Of a stretch of DNA of 64,000 bases, positions 1 through 8,280 are shown one piece after another. Below the pieces are notes generated by a model. It ran no database searches. It saw only the letters and a program-made list of their open reading frames with translations, and had not been told where the DNA came from. Position 1 is the first letter of the stretch, and the number at the start of each line of letters is the position of its first letter. This DNA comes from Xanthomarina gelatinilytica. Its GTDB lineage: Bacteria > Bacteroidota > Bacteroidia > Flavobacteriales > Flavobacteriaceae. Made by a program: the position numbers and the translations under genes. The stretch lies in contig NZ_ANLA01000004.1 of NCBI RefSeq assembly GCF_000348685.1, positions 248,001 to 312,000 on the forward strand. The letters are read 5' to 3'.

Positions 1-221
1 GCGTTCATAAAGGTGGAAAAGTGGAGATTTGCTCTACACCAAACCAAGACAATCCCCTAATGCCTGGAGTAGGTTGTGGTGGCACACCAATTTTAGGATT
101 GGATGTTTGGGAACATGCTTATTATTTAAACTATCAAAATAGAAGACCAGATTATATCAATGCTTTCTTTAACGTTATTAACTGGAACGAGGTTGAAAGA
201 CGTTATGCAGAAGCAAAATAA
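1..221 (+). CDS. sod: Superoxide dismutase (Fe/Mn type), C-terminal part only
   Basis: This is the 3' end of a gene that enters from the left edge; the frame is open from base 3. The product disproportionates superoxide in the cytoplasm or periplasm. The visible part carries the [13 protein letters not shown] block, whose Asp and His are the last two metal ligands of Fe/Mn superoxide dismutases, and ends in the family-typical tail RRYAEAK. The GTG at 21 is an internal Val codon, not a start. Metal choice (Fe or Mn) cannot be decided from this fragment. A strong hairpin terminator follows at 308-337. Confidence 0.95.
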   Translation, partial: VHKGGKVEICSTPNQDNPLMPGVGCGGTPILGLDVWEHAYYLNYQNRRPDYINAFFNVINWNEVERRYAEAK

Positions 222-306
222 GTTTAGATGACTTAAAAAGAGACATTTGGTAGAATAAAATTCTATCTTTCAGTTTGTAAGATACCTGCCTTTGTAGGTA
301 TCAAAT

Positions 307-379
307 GAAAAAAGGTGAACGAGAGTTCACCTTTTTTGCCCCAAATCTACCATAAACTTAACCTACTTATGTTATGGTA
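307..379. repeat. Two-hairpin repeat unit, copy 1
   Basis: This unit of about 73 bases has two parts: the terminator-like hairpin and, after the spacer GCCCCAAATC, a second inverted repeat with arms TACCATAA (348-355) and TTATGGTA (372-379), a perfect 8-bp stem. A near-identical unit lies at 539-611. The two units are in the same orientation, 232 bases apart, in the gap between the convergent sod and purF genes. Confidence 0.8.
308..337 (+). terminator. Intrinsic terminator of the sod gene (bidirectional shape)
   Basis: A perfect inverted repeat around the stem GGTGAAC, loop GAGA, stem GTTCACC is flanked by an A-run on the left and a T-run on the right, so it could terminate transcription from either side. 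It lies about 85 bases after the sod stop codon and is the first half of a repeat unit described separately. Confidence 0.8.
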
Positions 380-538
380 GGCCAAATATAGAATGGTCGT
401 TACTCTTAAAAAAAATAAATAGATAAACGGCTTATAAATTAGGCTAAAAGAGGATATATTAATTATTTAAGGGTAAAATCCCCTTAAATATGAAGTTGAA
501 GATATTTTTTTTGCCTTAAAACTGAAAAGAAGAAAATA

Positions 539-611
539 AAAAAAGGCGAACGAAAGTTCACCTTTTTTTGCCCCAAATCTACCATGAACTTAACCTACTT
601 ATGTTATGGTA
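539..611. repeat. Two-hairpin repeat unit, copy 2
   Basis: This second copy of the 307-379 unit differs at only a few positions. One change puts a C/A mismatch into the first stem (GGCGAAC against GTTCACC). Another changes the 5' arm of the second stem to TACCATGA, which still pairs through a G-U wobble in RNA. The copy faces the 3' end of purF and can serve as its terminator on the minus strand, because its A-run reads as a T-run there. The other bases of the 222-737 gap are AT-rich, with nothing recognisable. Confidence 0.75.
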
Positions 612-737
612 CATCTAATGTAGTTTTATTTTATTTAATGTTTTTAAATTTTTAGACGAAATGCATATTTATCAGTTAAAAGTATGTTTTTGATAGACAA
701 ACCGTTTAAAATTAATGATTTAACCCTAGTCTTGAAA

Positions 738-2636
738 TTAATACGCACGTTCTTTATTCCCTTCATAGAAATTAATAAAAGCCCTATTAACCACACGATT
801 ACCTCCTACGGTTGGATAGTTTCCTGTAAAATACCAATCCCCTAAATTTTTAGGACAAGCTTTGTGCAAATTTTCCACAGGTTGAAAAATGGTAACAACT
901 TCTGCTTTTACAGTATCGTCTGAGATCAATTCTGCAATTTTATTGGATATGGCCTCATCTGAAAACTCAGAATATAAATCTTTTACAAAATTTCTAACGT
1001 CCTTGTCTTCTAAATGTACCTGTGCTTTACATTTTTCATAAACCTCTTGTACCAAATGGTATTTGTTGTTTTCTTCCAGCAACTCCAACATGGCCCTAAA
1101 AGCAATTAAATCTTCAAGTCTTGCCATGTCTATACCATAACAATCAGGATAACGAATTTGAGGTGCAGAAGAAACCACTATGATTTTTTTAGGATACAAT
1201 CTATCCATCATTTTTATGATACTCTTTTTAAGCGTGGTTCCCCTTACAATACTGTCGTCTATAATAACCAGGTTATCTGTTGGTTTAATAACACCATAGG
1301 TAACATCGTAAACGTGAGCCACCAAATCGTCACGACTACTGTCTTCCGTGATGAAGGTTCTTAATTTAACGTCTTTAATGGCTATTTTTTCAATTCGAGG
1401 TCTTTCGCTTAAAATATCTGTTACTTTTTCTGCAGACAAACCTCCATTGCCATTCAATATTGCTTGTGTTTTCTTTTTGTTTAAATGCTCTTCAACCGTT
1501 TCTATCATTCCAAAGAAAGAGGTTTCTGCTGTATTTGGAATATAAGAGAACACCGTGTTTTTAGTGTCGTTATCAATGGCTTCAAGAACTTTTGGCATTA
1601 ATAGTTTTCCCAATTTTTTACGTTCTTGATATATTTCAGCGTCACTTCCCCTTGAAAAATATATACGTTCAAAAGAACATGCTTTTCTCTCTAAAGGTTC
1701 AATGATTTTTTTAATGGACACATCACCAGATTTTTTGGTAATGATAGCATGACCTGGCTCCAGCTCCTTTACATCTTCAAAAGCCACATTGAAAACCGTT
1801 TGGATTACGGGACGTTCTGAAGCTACAACCACAACTTCGTCGTCTTTATAGTAATAAGTTGGCCTTATTCCTGCTGGATCCCTTAACACAAAGGAATCTC
1901 CATGACCTAAAAGTCCAGCCATGGCATAACCACCATCCCAGTTTTTAGAAGCACGCTTTAAAATTTTTGCCACATTCAATCGCTCGGCAATTAAAGGTGA
2001 ACATTCTATTTTACTATAACCTTCCTTTTTAAGTTGTTTGTATTTTTTTGCAACGGCATCGTCTAAAAAATGTCCTATTTTTTCCATAATGGTTATGGTA
2101 TCTGCCATTTCTTTGGGATGCTGTCCTATTCTAACCAATCCATCAAATAACTCATTTACATTGGTCATGTTGAAATTTCCAGCTACAATAAGATTTCTGT
2201 GCATCCAGTTGTTTTGTCTTAAAAACGGATGTACGTTTTCCACACTGTTCTTTCCAAAGGTGCCATATCTTACATGACCCAAAAGCACTTCGCCTATATA
2301 TGGCAAGTGCTTTTTTTGCTTAGCAACATCATCTTTATATTCTGGATGCTCAAGCATTTCTTTATTGATGCGTTCGTTAATTTGAGCAAAAATATCTTGA
2401 ATGGGTTGTTGCGCTATGGAGCGTACACGACTTATGTATCTTTCTCCAGGTTTGGTATCTAATTTAATGCTGGCAAAACCTGCACCATCTTGACCACGAT
2501 TGTGCTGTTTCTCCATCATGAGATACATTTTGTTCACACCGTAAAAAGCTGTTCCATACTTTTTATGATAAAATTCTAAAGGTTTTAAAAGCCTAATATG
2601 GGCAATTCCACATTCATGTTTTAAAGCATCGCTCAT
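738..2636 (-). CDS. purF: Amidophosphoribosyltransferase, long Bacteroidota form
   Basis: This enzyme catalyses the first step of de novo purine synthesis, converting PRPP and glutamine to phosphoribosylamine. The N-terminal class II glutamine amidotransferase domain has its nucleophile at Cys9 (HECGIAH), so eight residues must be removed to expose it. RGQDGAGF and GHVRYGTFG follow. The C-terminal phosphoribosyltransferase domain has the PRPP loop VIIDDSIVRGTTL, with the Asp pair at 460-461. At 632 residues it is longer than the usual 470-510 residue PurF, with extra segments and a long C-terminal tail. A minor alternative is a PurF paralogue with a changed role. The kinase gene upstream on the same strand is separated by its own terminator. 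Confidence 0.9.
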   Translation of the reverse strand: MSDALKHECGIAHIRLLKPLEFYHKKYGTAFYGVNKMYLMMEKQHNRGQDGAGFASIKLDTKPGERYISRVRSIAQQPIQDIFAQINERINKEMLEHPEYKDDVAKQKKHLPYIGEVLLGHVRYGTFGKNSVENVHPFLRQNNWMHRNLIVAGNFNMTNVNELFDGLVRIGQHPKEMADTITIMEKIGHFLDDAVAKKYKQLKKEGYSKIECSPLIAERLNVAKILKRASKNWDGGYAMAGLLGHGDSFVLRDPAGIRPTYYYKDDEVVVVASERPVIQTVFNVAFEDVKELEPGHAIITKKSGDVSIKKIIEPLERKACSFERIYFSRGSDAEIYQERKKLGKLLMPKVLEAIDNDTKNTVFSYIPNTAETSFFGMIETVEEHLNKKKTQAILNGNGGLSAEKVTDILSERPRIEKIAIKDVKLRTFITEDSSRDDLVAHVYDVTYGVIKPTDNLVIIDDSIVRGTTLKKSIIKMMDRLYPKKIIVVSSAPQIRYPDCYGIDMARLEDLIAFRAMLELLEENNKYHLVQEVYEKCKAQVHLEDKDVRNFVKDLYSEFSDEAISNKIAELISDDTVKAEVVTIFQPVENLHKACPKNLGDWYFTGNYPTVGGNRVVNRAFINFYEGNKERAY

Positions 2637-2724
2637 TGTAATTTATGTTGTAGTTGTTGTTTGTTTTTAATATTCATGTTCCTGTTTACCGCAAGACAGG
2701 TTTACCGTAATGAAAAATATAATC

Positions 2725-2750
2725 AAAAAACGCGCTCAATTGTGAGCGCG
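2725..2750 (-). terminator. Intrinsic terminator after the PfkB kinase gene
   Basis: The perfect 8-bp stem CGCGCTCA / TGAGCGCG with a 4-base loop is followed, on the minus strand, by six Ts. It begins 6 bases after the kinase stop codon and stands between the kinase and purF, so at least part of purF transcription should have its own start. Confidence 0.85.
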
Positions 2751-2755
2751 CTTGT

Positions 2756-3682
2756 TTATGTTAATTCGATATCGAATTGTGTTAAATTTTTAAATTCTTG
2801 CAAACGTTGATGCACCTCCTTGCTTTTTAAATCTGTCATGCGCTCAGTACCAAATTTTTCAACACAAAAGGATGCCAAGGTTGAGCCGTAAATAACAGCG
2901 TTTTTCATGTTTTCAAAAGAAACGTCTTCTGTTTTTGCCAAATAACCTGCAAAACCTCCAGCAAAAGTATCTCCTGCTCCTGTAGGATCAAACACTTCTT
3001 CTAAAGGTAGGGCCGGAGCAAAAAACACATTGTCTTTATGGAACAACAAAGCACCATGTTCCCCCTTTTTAATCACCACGTACTTTGGACCCATTCCATG
3101 TATTTTTCTAGCTGCGACAACCAATGAATATTCTCCTGTTAATTGACGCGCTTCTTCATCGTTTATGGTTATTACATCTACTTTACTTATTACGTTCAGC
3201 AACTCTGTCAAAGCACAATCCATCCAGAAATTCATCGTGTCCAAAATAACCAGTTTTGGTTTGGTGTTCATTTGTTCCAAAACACTCAATTGGACGTTGG
3301 GATGTAAGTTTCCTAACATTACAATATCAGAATCCCTGTAATTTGTTGGAACCACAGGATTGAAATCTGCAAGCACATTCAGTTCTGTAGCCAAGGTATC
3401 GCGAGAATTCATATCGTTGTGATATTTCCCACTCCAAAAGAAAGTTTTTCCCTCTTTTACAATTTCCACACCAGAAATATCGATGTTTTTATTTGCCAAA
3501 AGGTCTAAATATTCTTGAGGGAAATCGCCTCCAACTATGGAAACCACAGATGCATCCACGTTAAATTGCGAAGCTGCCAACCCTATAAAGGTTGCTGCTC
3601 CTCCAAGAATTTTGTCAGTTTTTCCAAAAGGGGTTTCAATCGCATCAAAAGCTACGGTTCCTACTATTACTAATTTGCTCAT
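2756..3682 (-). CDS. PfkB-family sugar/nucleoside kinase
   Basis: This 308-residue cytoplasmic kinase is of the ribokinase/PfkB fold. The N-terminal Gly-rich substrate loop GGAATFIGLAAS is near residues 27-38, and the C-terminal signature DPTGAGDTFAGG begins at 232, with Asp238 as the predicted catalytic base. Length is normal for the family. The substrate cannot be read from sequence; sugars, nucleosides and adenosine are all possible. Its place next to purF and near purN suggests a role in nucleoside or ribose phosphate supply, but that is an inference. A TAnnTTTG element lies 22 bases upstream of the start. Confidence 0.85.
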   Translation of the reverse strand: MSKLVIVGTVAFDAIETPFGKTDKILGGAATFIGLAASQFNVDASVVSIVGGDFPQEYLDLLANKNIDISGVEIVKEGKTFFWSGKYHNDMNSRDTLATELNVLADFNPVVPTNYRDSDIVMLGNLHPNVQLSVLEQMNTKPKLVILDTMNFWMDCALTELLNVISKVDVITINDEEARQLTGEYSLVVAARKIHGMGPKYVVIKKGEHGALLFHKDNVFFAPALPLEEVFDPTGAGDTFAGGFAGYLAKTEDVSFENMKNAVIYGSTLASFCVEKFGTERMTDLKSKEVHQRLQEFKNLTQFDIELT

Positions 3683-3704
3683 ATTGAGGTTTGAAAATTT
3701 GACG

Positions 3705-3712
3705 CAAATATA
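3705..3712 (-). promoter_or_regulatory. Candidate -7 element of the PfkB kinase gene
   Basis: On the minus strand this reads TATATTTG, a match to the Bacteroidota housekeeping -7 consensus TAnnTTTG, about 22 bases before the kinase start codon. No clear -33 TTG was seen at the expected distance. Confidence 0.5.
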
Positions 3713-3977
3713 AGGTATTTAGTTGCTAAATTCCGAATTAATTTTATCTGTGTGTATCTGGTTGGTATTTGATGTCTAATCGTTTTCTTCTTATTTTGAT
3801 GTTTCCATACACTTGTTTTAGGGTATAGCTATTTCAGGAAAAGACATTATGTATTTGATTTTTAGTTTTATGCTGTTTTTTCAGAATAAAGTTCTATTTT
3901 TTTGGATTTTTTGGCATAAAATTTTTATGAAAAGTTTTTATTTTTTGCGACCGAATTTAATTTTAACCCCAAATTTT

Positions 3978-4255
3978 ATGACTTTAAAGTACTTTTCTAA
4001 TCTTCGATGTTTTAGCCTAGTCACAACAGTACTTGGACAAAACAATGCAACCGTCTCAAACGACACCATTTCGAGATCTACTAGCAGGATCCCTCTCAGT
4101 CTTGGCAAGCAGTTATAACACTTAAAATGATTAAAAGCAAAGCCTTATTCTAGTATTATATTAATCAATATGCTATTTCTGAAACGTTAACCACGACTGA
4201 AATAGATGTTTCTTTAAAGTGGAAAGTTTATCCAGACCCAACTTTTGGTTTTTAG
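3978..4255 (+). pseudogene. Decayed T9SS cargo gene (remnant)
   Basis: Two pieces of a secreted protein can be read in different frames. From 3978 the peptide MTLKYFSNLRCFSLVTTVLG looks like a signal peptide, followed by QNNATVSNDTIS. In the next frame, from about 4088, DPSQSWQAVITLK is followed by a TAG at 4151, then a segment ending in SLKWKVYPDPTFGF and a stop at 4253-4255. The element KVYPDPT matches the start of a type A T9SS C-terminal sorting domain (usually YPNPT), but the rest of that domain is missing. At least one frameshift and one stop break the gene. The original function is unknown. The rest of the 3683-4370 gap holds no intact gene. Confidence 0.45.
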
Positions 4256-4319
4256 GATTTTTCAATGTCATATAACATATCAATTGTGTATACGTTTTAG
4301 TAAGACTTATAAAAACGCT

Positions 4320-4335
4320 ATGCCCTTGTTAGCAA
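4320..4335. repeat. Left inverted repeat flanking the T9SS cargo gene
   Basis: The 16 bases ATGCCCTTGTTAGCAA lie 35 bases before the start codon at 4371. Their reverse complement recurs after the gene at 5138-5153 with 14 of 16 matches. The outer side of this copy carries the motif AAAAACGC. Confidence 0.6.
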
Positions 4336-4370
4336 CAAAAAACAATTACTAAACTTAATTCAAAAAAAAA

Positions 4371-5123
4371 ATGAATAAAAATTACTTATCTATAAAAACA
4401 ACCTTAATTCTAGCTTTCACGTTTTTATTACAAAATTTAACAGCACAGTGTGTTATAAGTAATAACCCTCAATTTGCATTCCCTTGGGAAAGTACTGCAA
4501 ATTGGTCTATAGGTCAAGGCTTTACTGCAGAGTGTAGTGGAGCTTTAGAGTACGTTCAATTCCTTGCCGGTACAACTGGTACAATATCAGCTGGTACGCT
4601 TAAAGTATATAATGGTAATACGGTTAGTGGAACACCTATATATACGCAAGCGTATCCTCAAATAACCATTAGTCAAGCAAACGACCCTATTAGAATAAAT
4701 GTTACTGGCAACGTAAATATAACTCAAGGCAGCCAATATACTTTTGAATTTACCATAGATACAGGTATGAGTATTGTTGCCGATTTTACTAATGGATATT
4801 CTGGAGGTAATACTTTCAGGGATGGAGCTAGTTTATCTTTAACAGATGCCAAATTTTCAGTTTCAATTTCAGATGACACATTAGGTCTTGATGCGTTTAC
4901 TGTTTCCAATAGTATAAAAGTATTACCAAACCCTGCTTCCGAATATATTAAAGTTTCAGGCTTAAAAAATAAAGCAACATATAGTATTTATAATGCATTA
5001 GGTTTAGAAATAACTCATGGTGAAATTTTTGATAATGAGGCTATTGATATTAAAAACTTAGCCAATGGTCTATACTTTTTAAAATCAGAAAACGGGAACA
5101 CCGTAAAATTTATAAAAGATTAA
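4371..5123 (+). CDS. Secreted protein with type A T9SS sorting domain
   Basis: This 250-residue protein has a signal peptide (about residues 1-26, hydrophobic core ILAFTFLLQNLTA). A middle region of about 145 residues is rich in Thr, Ser, Gly and Asn and probably forms a beta-sandwich. The C-terminal domain of about 70 residues starts at KVLPNPASEYIKV and ends GLYFLKSENGNTVKFIKD, which is the T9SS type A sorting and modification domain. It should be exported by Sec, carried through the outer membrane by T9SS, and attached or released at the surface. I recognise no catalytic motif in the middle region. The gene is alone on the plus strand between minus-strand genes and is bracketed by inverted repeats. 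Confidence 0.85.
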   Translation: MNKNYLSIKTTLILAFTFLLQNLTAQCVISNNPQFAFPWESTANWSIGQGFTAECSGALEYVQFLAGTTGTISAGTLKVYNGNTVSGTPIYTQAYPQITISQANDPIRINVTGNVNITQGSQYTFEFTIDTGMSIVADFTNGYSGGNTFRDGASLSLTDAKFSVSISDDTLGLDAFTVSNSIKVLPNPASEYIKVSGLKNKATYSIYNALGLEITHGEIFDNEAIDIKNLANGLYFLKSENGNTVKFIKD

Positions 5124-5137
5124 ACAACTAAAAGCTT

Positions 5138-5153
5138 TTGCTAACACAGGCAT
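5138..5153. repeat. Right inverted repeat flanking the T9SS cargo gene
   Basis: TTGCTAACACAGGCAT is the inverted partner (14 of 16) of 4320-4335 and starts 15 bases after the stop codon. It runs straight into the hairpin terminator at 5155-5191. Confidence 0.6.
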
Positions 5154-5154
5154 T

Positions 5155-5191
5155 AAAAACGCTAAAACTTTTAAAAGTTATGGCGTTTTTT
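5155..5191. terminator. Bidirectional terminator between the T9SS cargo gene and rnhA
   Basis: The long imperfect hairpin has outer arms AAAAACGC and GCGTTTTT and an inner AACTTTT/AAAAGTT pairing. It lies between two convergent genes, and its right arm reaches the rnhA stop codon. Confidence 0.75.
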
Positions 5192-5831
5192 ATTTCCTGC
5201 CAAAATCAGCTGGGATTTCGCCCCAAGCTTTCGTTTCCCATTTAACAATAGTTGTGGTGTAATTGTTTTCTTTAAGCCAGTTTACAGCTCTATCTACCAG
5301 CTCAAAAAGTGTTTTGTTTTTTTGGTTTCGCTCCAATTTGGTGTTGCATGATTTCTTTTTTACCCAACTCATGGCTGTTTTGGAGTCTGTATAAATAATA
5401 CGGTCACTGTTATGTTGTTTTAAAAAAGCCAATCCGTGAACAATGGCGAGAAATTCGCCAATGTTATTGGTGCCTTCTTCAAATGGTCCTTGAATAAAAA
5501 GCTGTTTTTTGGTTTTGGTATCCACACCTCGATACTCCATTTTTCCAGGGTTTCCGCTAGAGGCAGCATCCACAGAAATGGAATGGTAGTTGGGTTGACC
5601 TATTTTTTTAAGTTGATCTTCAGTAAGACTGGAACTGAACTTCTTGTTTTTACCTATATAGTCTTTATAGTTGCCATTTAAAGCTTTTTTGGCAGCATCA
5701 AAAGTTTCAAAAGATTTGTATTGGGCTCCTTCAAAGTCTTTTATTTGTGCTTTGCAATCGTGCCAAGACTCAAAAACACCTGTTTTGTGGCCTTTCCAAA
5801 CTGTGTAATATTTTTTTTTCTTCTTACTCAT
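5190..5831 (-). CDS. rnhA: Ribonuclease H family protein with N-terminal viroplasmin-like domain
   Basis: This enzyme cleaves the RNA strand of RNA-DNA hybrids in the cytoplasm. The N-terminal region of about 50 residues (KYYTVWKGHKTGVFESW...) is the caulimovirus-viroplasmin domain that binds hybrids, as in eukaryotic-type RNase H1. The C-terminal RNase H fold shows the acidic residues in SVDAASSGNPG, NNIGEFLAI and YTDSKTA. I take the start at 5831 (MSKKKKKYYT) rather than the more distant ATG at 5870, because the 13 extra residues do not resemble the family. The gene runs in the same direction as purN, 97 bases downstream of it. Confidence 0.88.
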   Translation of the reverse strand: MSKKKKKYYTVWKGHKTGVFESWHDCKAQIKDFEGAQYKSFETFDAAKKALNGNYKDYIGKNKKFSSSLTEDQLKKIGQPNYHSISVDAASSGNPGKMEYRGVDTKTKKQLFIQGPFEEGTNNIGEFLAIVHGLAFLKQHNSDRIIYTDSKTAMSWVKKKSCNTKLERNQKNKTLFELVDRAVNWLKENNYTTTIVKWETKAWGEIPADFGRK

Positions 5832-5928
5832 TGTATCATTGCAGGCTAAGTGGACATCCTTTAAATGCAAGTTTCGGTATTAATTTATTGATAAGGCGCT
5901 TTTGACTTCGCTCAGCGCAACATTTTAG

Positions 5929-6492
5929 CTACTTTAATAACTTTTCAACAACCTTCGGAAAATGTTCCATTTCCAATTTATGAATATTGGCAGCTACATG
6001 TTGTGCAGTATCAGTAGGCAAAACTTTGCATTTAGCTTGAAAAATAATGGCTCCCTCATCATAATGTTCATTTACATAATGTATGGTAATTCCTGTTTCT
6101 GTTTCTTTATTGTTGACTATAGCTTCATGGACATGGTTTCCATACATACCCTTTCCACCATATTTGGGCAAAAGTGCTGGATGAATGTTAATTACTTTGT
6201 TGGGAAACTCATTTAAAATAAATTCTGGAAATTTCCATAAAAACCCAGCCAACACTATTAAATCTGGATCATTGGCTTTTAAAATGTTTAAAACATCATC
6301 TGTTTGCGAAAAGGCTATTCTGTTAAAAGACAAAGCGCTAACCTGTAGGTTTCTTGCCCGATCTAAAACTTTGGCATGAGGATTGTTGGTTAATACTTGA
6401 ATAACAGACGCATGTGTTCTGTTTTTAAAATAAGTTATTAGGTTTTCAGCATTTGTTCCACTTCCGGAAGCAAAAATTACAATACGTTTCAT
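5929..6492 (-). CDS. purN: Phosphoribosylglycinamide formyltransferase
   Basis: This enzyme transfers a formyl group from 10-formyltetrahydrofolate to GAR, the third step of purine synthesis. The 187-residue protein starts MKRIVIFASGSGTNAENLI, which is the phosphate-binding loop. It contains the active-site block NIHPALLPKYGGKGMYG (Asn and His of the catalytic triad) and GITIHYVNEHYDEG with the catalytic Asp. Length is normal. It diverges from acpP across a 282-base gap and leads a minus-strand run with rnhA, purine genes being nearby. Confidence 0.95.
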   Translation of the reverse strand: MKRIVIFASGSGTNAENLITYFKNRTHASVIQVLTNNPHAKVLDRARNLQVSALSFNRIAFSQTDDVLNILKANDPDLIVLAGFLWKFPEFILNEFPNKVINIHPALLPKYGGKGMYGNHVHEAIVNNKETETGITIHYVNEHYDEGAIIFQAKCKVLPTDTAQHVAANIHKLEMEHFPKVVEKLLK

Positions 6493-6735
6493 CTATTAAA
6501 ATAAATTAATCTACTATATAAAGCTACGTAGATGGGTGACATAGGGTTCAAATTTAAGGGAATGTTTGTTAATATCGATGATACTTGTTTTATTTACAGA
6601 TTAAATGATTTGATTATTTCAACAAAAAAGAATAAATATTAACAATTAGCGAGTAAAATTAAAATACTTCAAGGTTATTTAGTAAATTACATGCACATTT
6701 TTATGCTAAAGGTGTGTTTTAAAAATAAAGTTTTT

Positions 6736-6743
6736 TATTTTTG
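6736..6743 (+). promoter_or_regulatory. Candidate -7 element of the acpP operon
   Basis: TATTTTTG matches the Bacteroidota -7 consensus TAnnTTTG and lies 31 bases before the acpP ATG. It sits in a 282-base AT-rich intergenic region shared with purN. Confidence 0.6.
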
Positions 6744-6774
6744 CCAACTAATTAAAACTTAAAATTAAAAGATT

Positions 6775-7008
6775 ATGTCAGACATTGCATCAAGAGTAAA
6801 AGCGATTATCGTAGACAAATTAGGTGTTGATGAAAACGAAGTTGTAACTGAAGCTAGCTTCACAAACGATTTAGGAGCAGATTCATTAGACACTGTAGAA
6901 TTAATCATGGAATTCGAAAAAGAATTTGATATCCAAATTCCAGACGATCAAGCTGAAAACATTGCAACAGTTGGTCAAGCTATCTCTTATATAGAAGCAG
7001 CAAAATAA
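6775..7008 (+). CDS. acpP: Acyl carrier protein
   Basis: This 77-residue acidic protein carries growing acyl chains on a phosphopantetheine arm during fatty acid synthesis. The attachment site is Ser37 in [12 protein letters not shown]. Its size and its helix pattern fit AcpP fully. It is the first gene of a run acpP-fabF-rnc with 13- and 8-base gaps, so the three are probably co-transcribed. AcpP is normally one of the most abundant proteins, in line with the good promoter element upstream. Confidence 0.97.
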   Translation: MSDIASRVKAIIVDKLGVDENEVVTEASFTNDLGADSLDTVELIMEFEKEFDIQIPDDQAENIATVGQAISYIEAAK

Positions 7009-7021
7009 TTCACAAAAACTT

Positions 7022-8272
7022 ATGGAATTAAGGCGAGTTGTAATTACTGGTTTAGGAGCACTAACACCTATTGGCAATACCAAAGACGAATATTGGGAAG
7101 CGCTTAAAAGTGGAAAAAGTGGTGCTGCACCTATAACGTATTTTGACACTGAAAAGTTCAAGACCAAATTCGCTTGTGAATTAAAAAACTTTAACGCAAC
7201 CGATTTTCTTGATAGAAAAGAAGCGCGCAAAATGGATCGATTTACGCAGTATGCCATGGTGGCTTCAGATGAAGCCATTGCAGACTCCAAATTAGATCTG
7301 GACGCCATCAATAAATTAAGGGTTGGTGTTATTTGGGGAGCAGGAATTGGTGGTTTGGAAACCTTTCAAGACGAAGTATTGAACTTTGCAGCTGGAGACG
7401 GAACACCTAGATTCAACCCGTTCTTTATCCCTAAAATGATTGCAGATATAGCCCCTGGAAACATTTCCATTAAACATGGATTTATGGGTCCAAACTATAC
7501 AACTGTATCAGCTTGTGCTTCATCGGCAAATGCTATGATTGATGCTTTAAACTATATACGTTTAGGACATTGTGACGTGGTGGTTACTGGTGGAAGTGAA
7601 GCAGCTGTAACCATAGCTGGAATGGGTGGTTTTAACGCCATGCACGCCTTATCAACAAGAAACGAAAGCCCAGAAACAGCCTCTAGACCTTTTGATGCTA
7701 CCAGAGATGGTTTTGTATTGGGAGAAGGTGCTGGAGCGATCATTCTTGAAGACTATGAGCATGCCAAGGCCAGAGGTGCAAAAATATATGCTGAAGTGAT
7801 AGGAGGTGGATTATCTTCCGATGCTTACCATATGACTGCGCCACACCCAGAAGGTATAGGTGTTATTGCTGTAATGAAAAATTGTTTGGATAATGCTGGC
7901 ATTAAACCTGAAGACGTTGATCATATCAACACTCATGGCACCTCAACACCTCTTGGAGACGTTGCAGAATTAAAAGCCATCTCTGAAGTGTTTGGTGAAC
8001 ATGCAAAACATATCAATATCAATTCAACAAAATCCATGACGGGACATTTGTTGGGAGCTGCTGGAGCCATCGAGTCGATTGCTGCCATCTTGGCCATAGA
8101 ACATGGCGTTGTTCCTCCTACAATCAATCATGAAGTAATTGATGAAAATATTGATCCTGAATTAAATTTAACATTAAACAAAGCACAAAAACGCGACGTT
8201 AAAGTAGCCATGAGTAATACCTTTGGTTTTGGAGGACACAATGCCTGCGTATTATTCAAAAAATTAGATTAA
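7022..8272 (+). CDS. fabF: 3-oxoacyl-ACP synthase II
   Basis: This condensing enzyme elongates acyl-ACP with malonyl-ACP. The 416-residue thiolase-fold protein shows the Cys-His-His triad of KAS I/II: Cys165 in VSACASSAN, His305 in NTHGTSTPLGD and His342 in KSMTGHLLGAAG. The C-terminal FGFGGHNA block is also present. The start codon lies 13 bases after acpP, its carrier partner. KAS II (FabF) is the best fit; a FabB-type enzyme is less likely in this context. Confidence 0.95.
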   Translation: MELRRVVITGLGALTPIGNTKDEYWEALKSGKSGAAPITYFDTEKFKTKFACELKNFNATDFLDRKEARKMDRFTQYAMVASDEAIADSKLDLDAINKLRVGVIWGAGIGGLETFQDEVLNFAAGDGTPRFNPFFIPKMIADIAPGNISIKHGFMGPNYTTVSACASSANAMIDALNYIRLGHCDVVVTGGSEAAVTIAGMGGFNAMHALSTRNESPETASRPFDATRDGFVLGEGAGAIILEDYEHAKARGAKIYAEVIGGGLSSDAYHMTAPHPEGIGVIAVMKNCLDNAGIKPEDVDHINTHGTSTPLGDVAELKAISEVFGEHAKHININSTKSMTGHLLGAAGAIESIAAILAIEHGVVPPTINHEVIDENIDPELNLTLNKAQKRDVKVAMSNTFGFGGHNACVLFKKLD

Positions 8273-8280
8273 ACCAACGA

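Noticed and set aside
3849-4118. An 89-codon ORF taken as one gene
   Set aside because: Its first 40 codons are Phe/Leu-rich translation of AT-rich DNA; only the part from 3978 looks like a protein, and it belongs to the decayed cargo gene.
4320-5153. Integron attC sites around the T9SS cargo gene
   Set aside because: The GTTAGCA core does not fit GTTRRRY, and no integrase gene is in the window.
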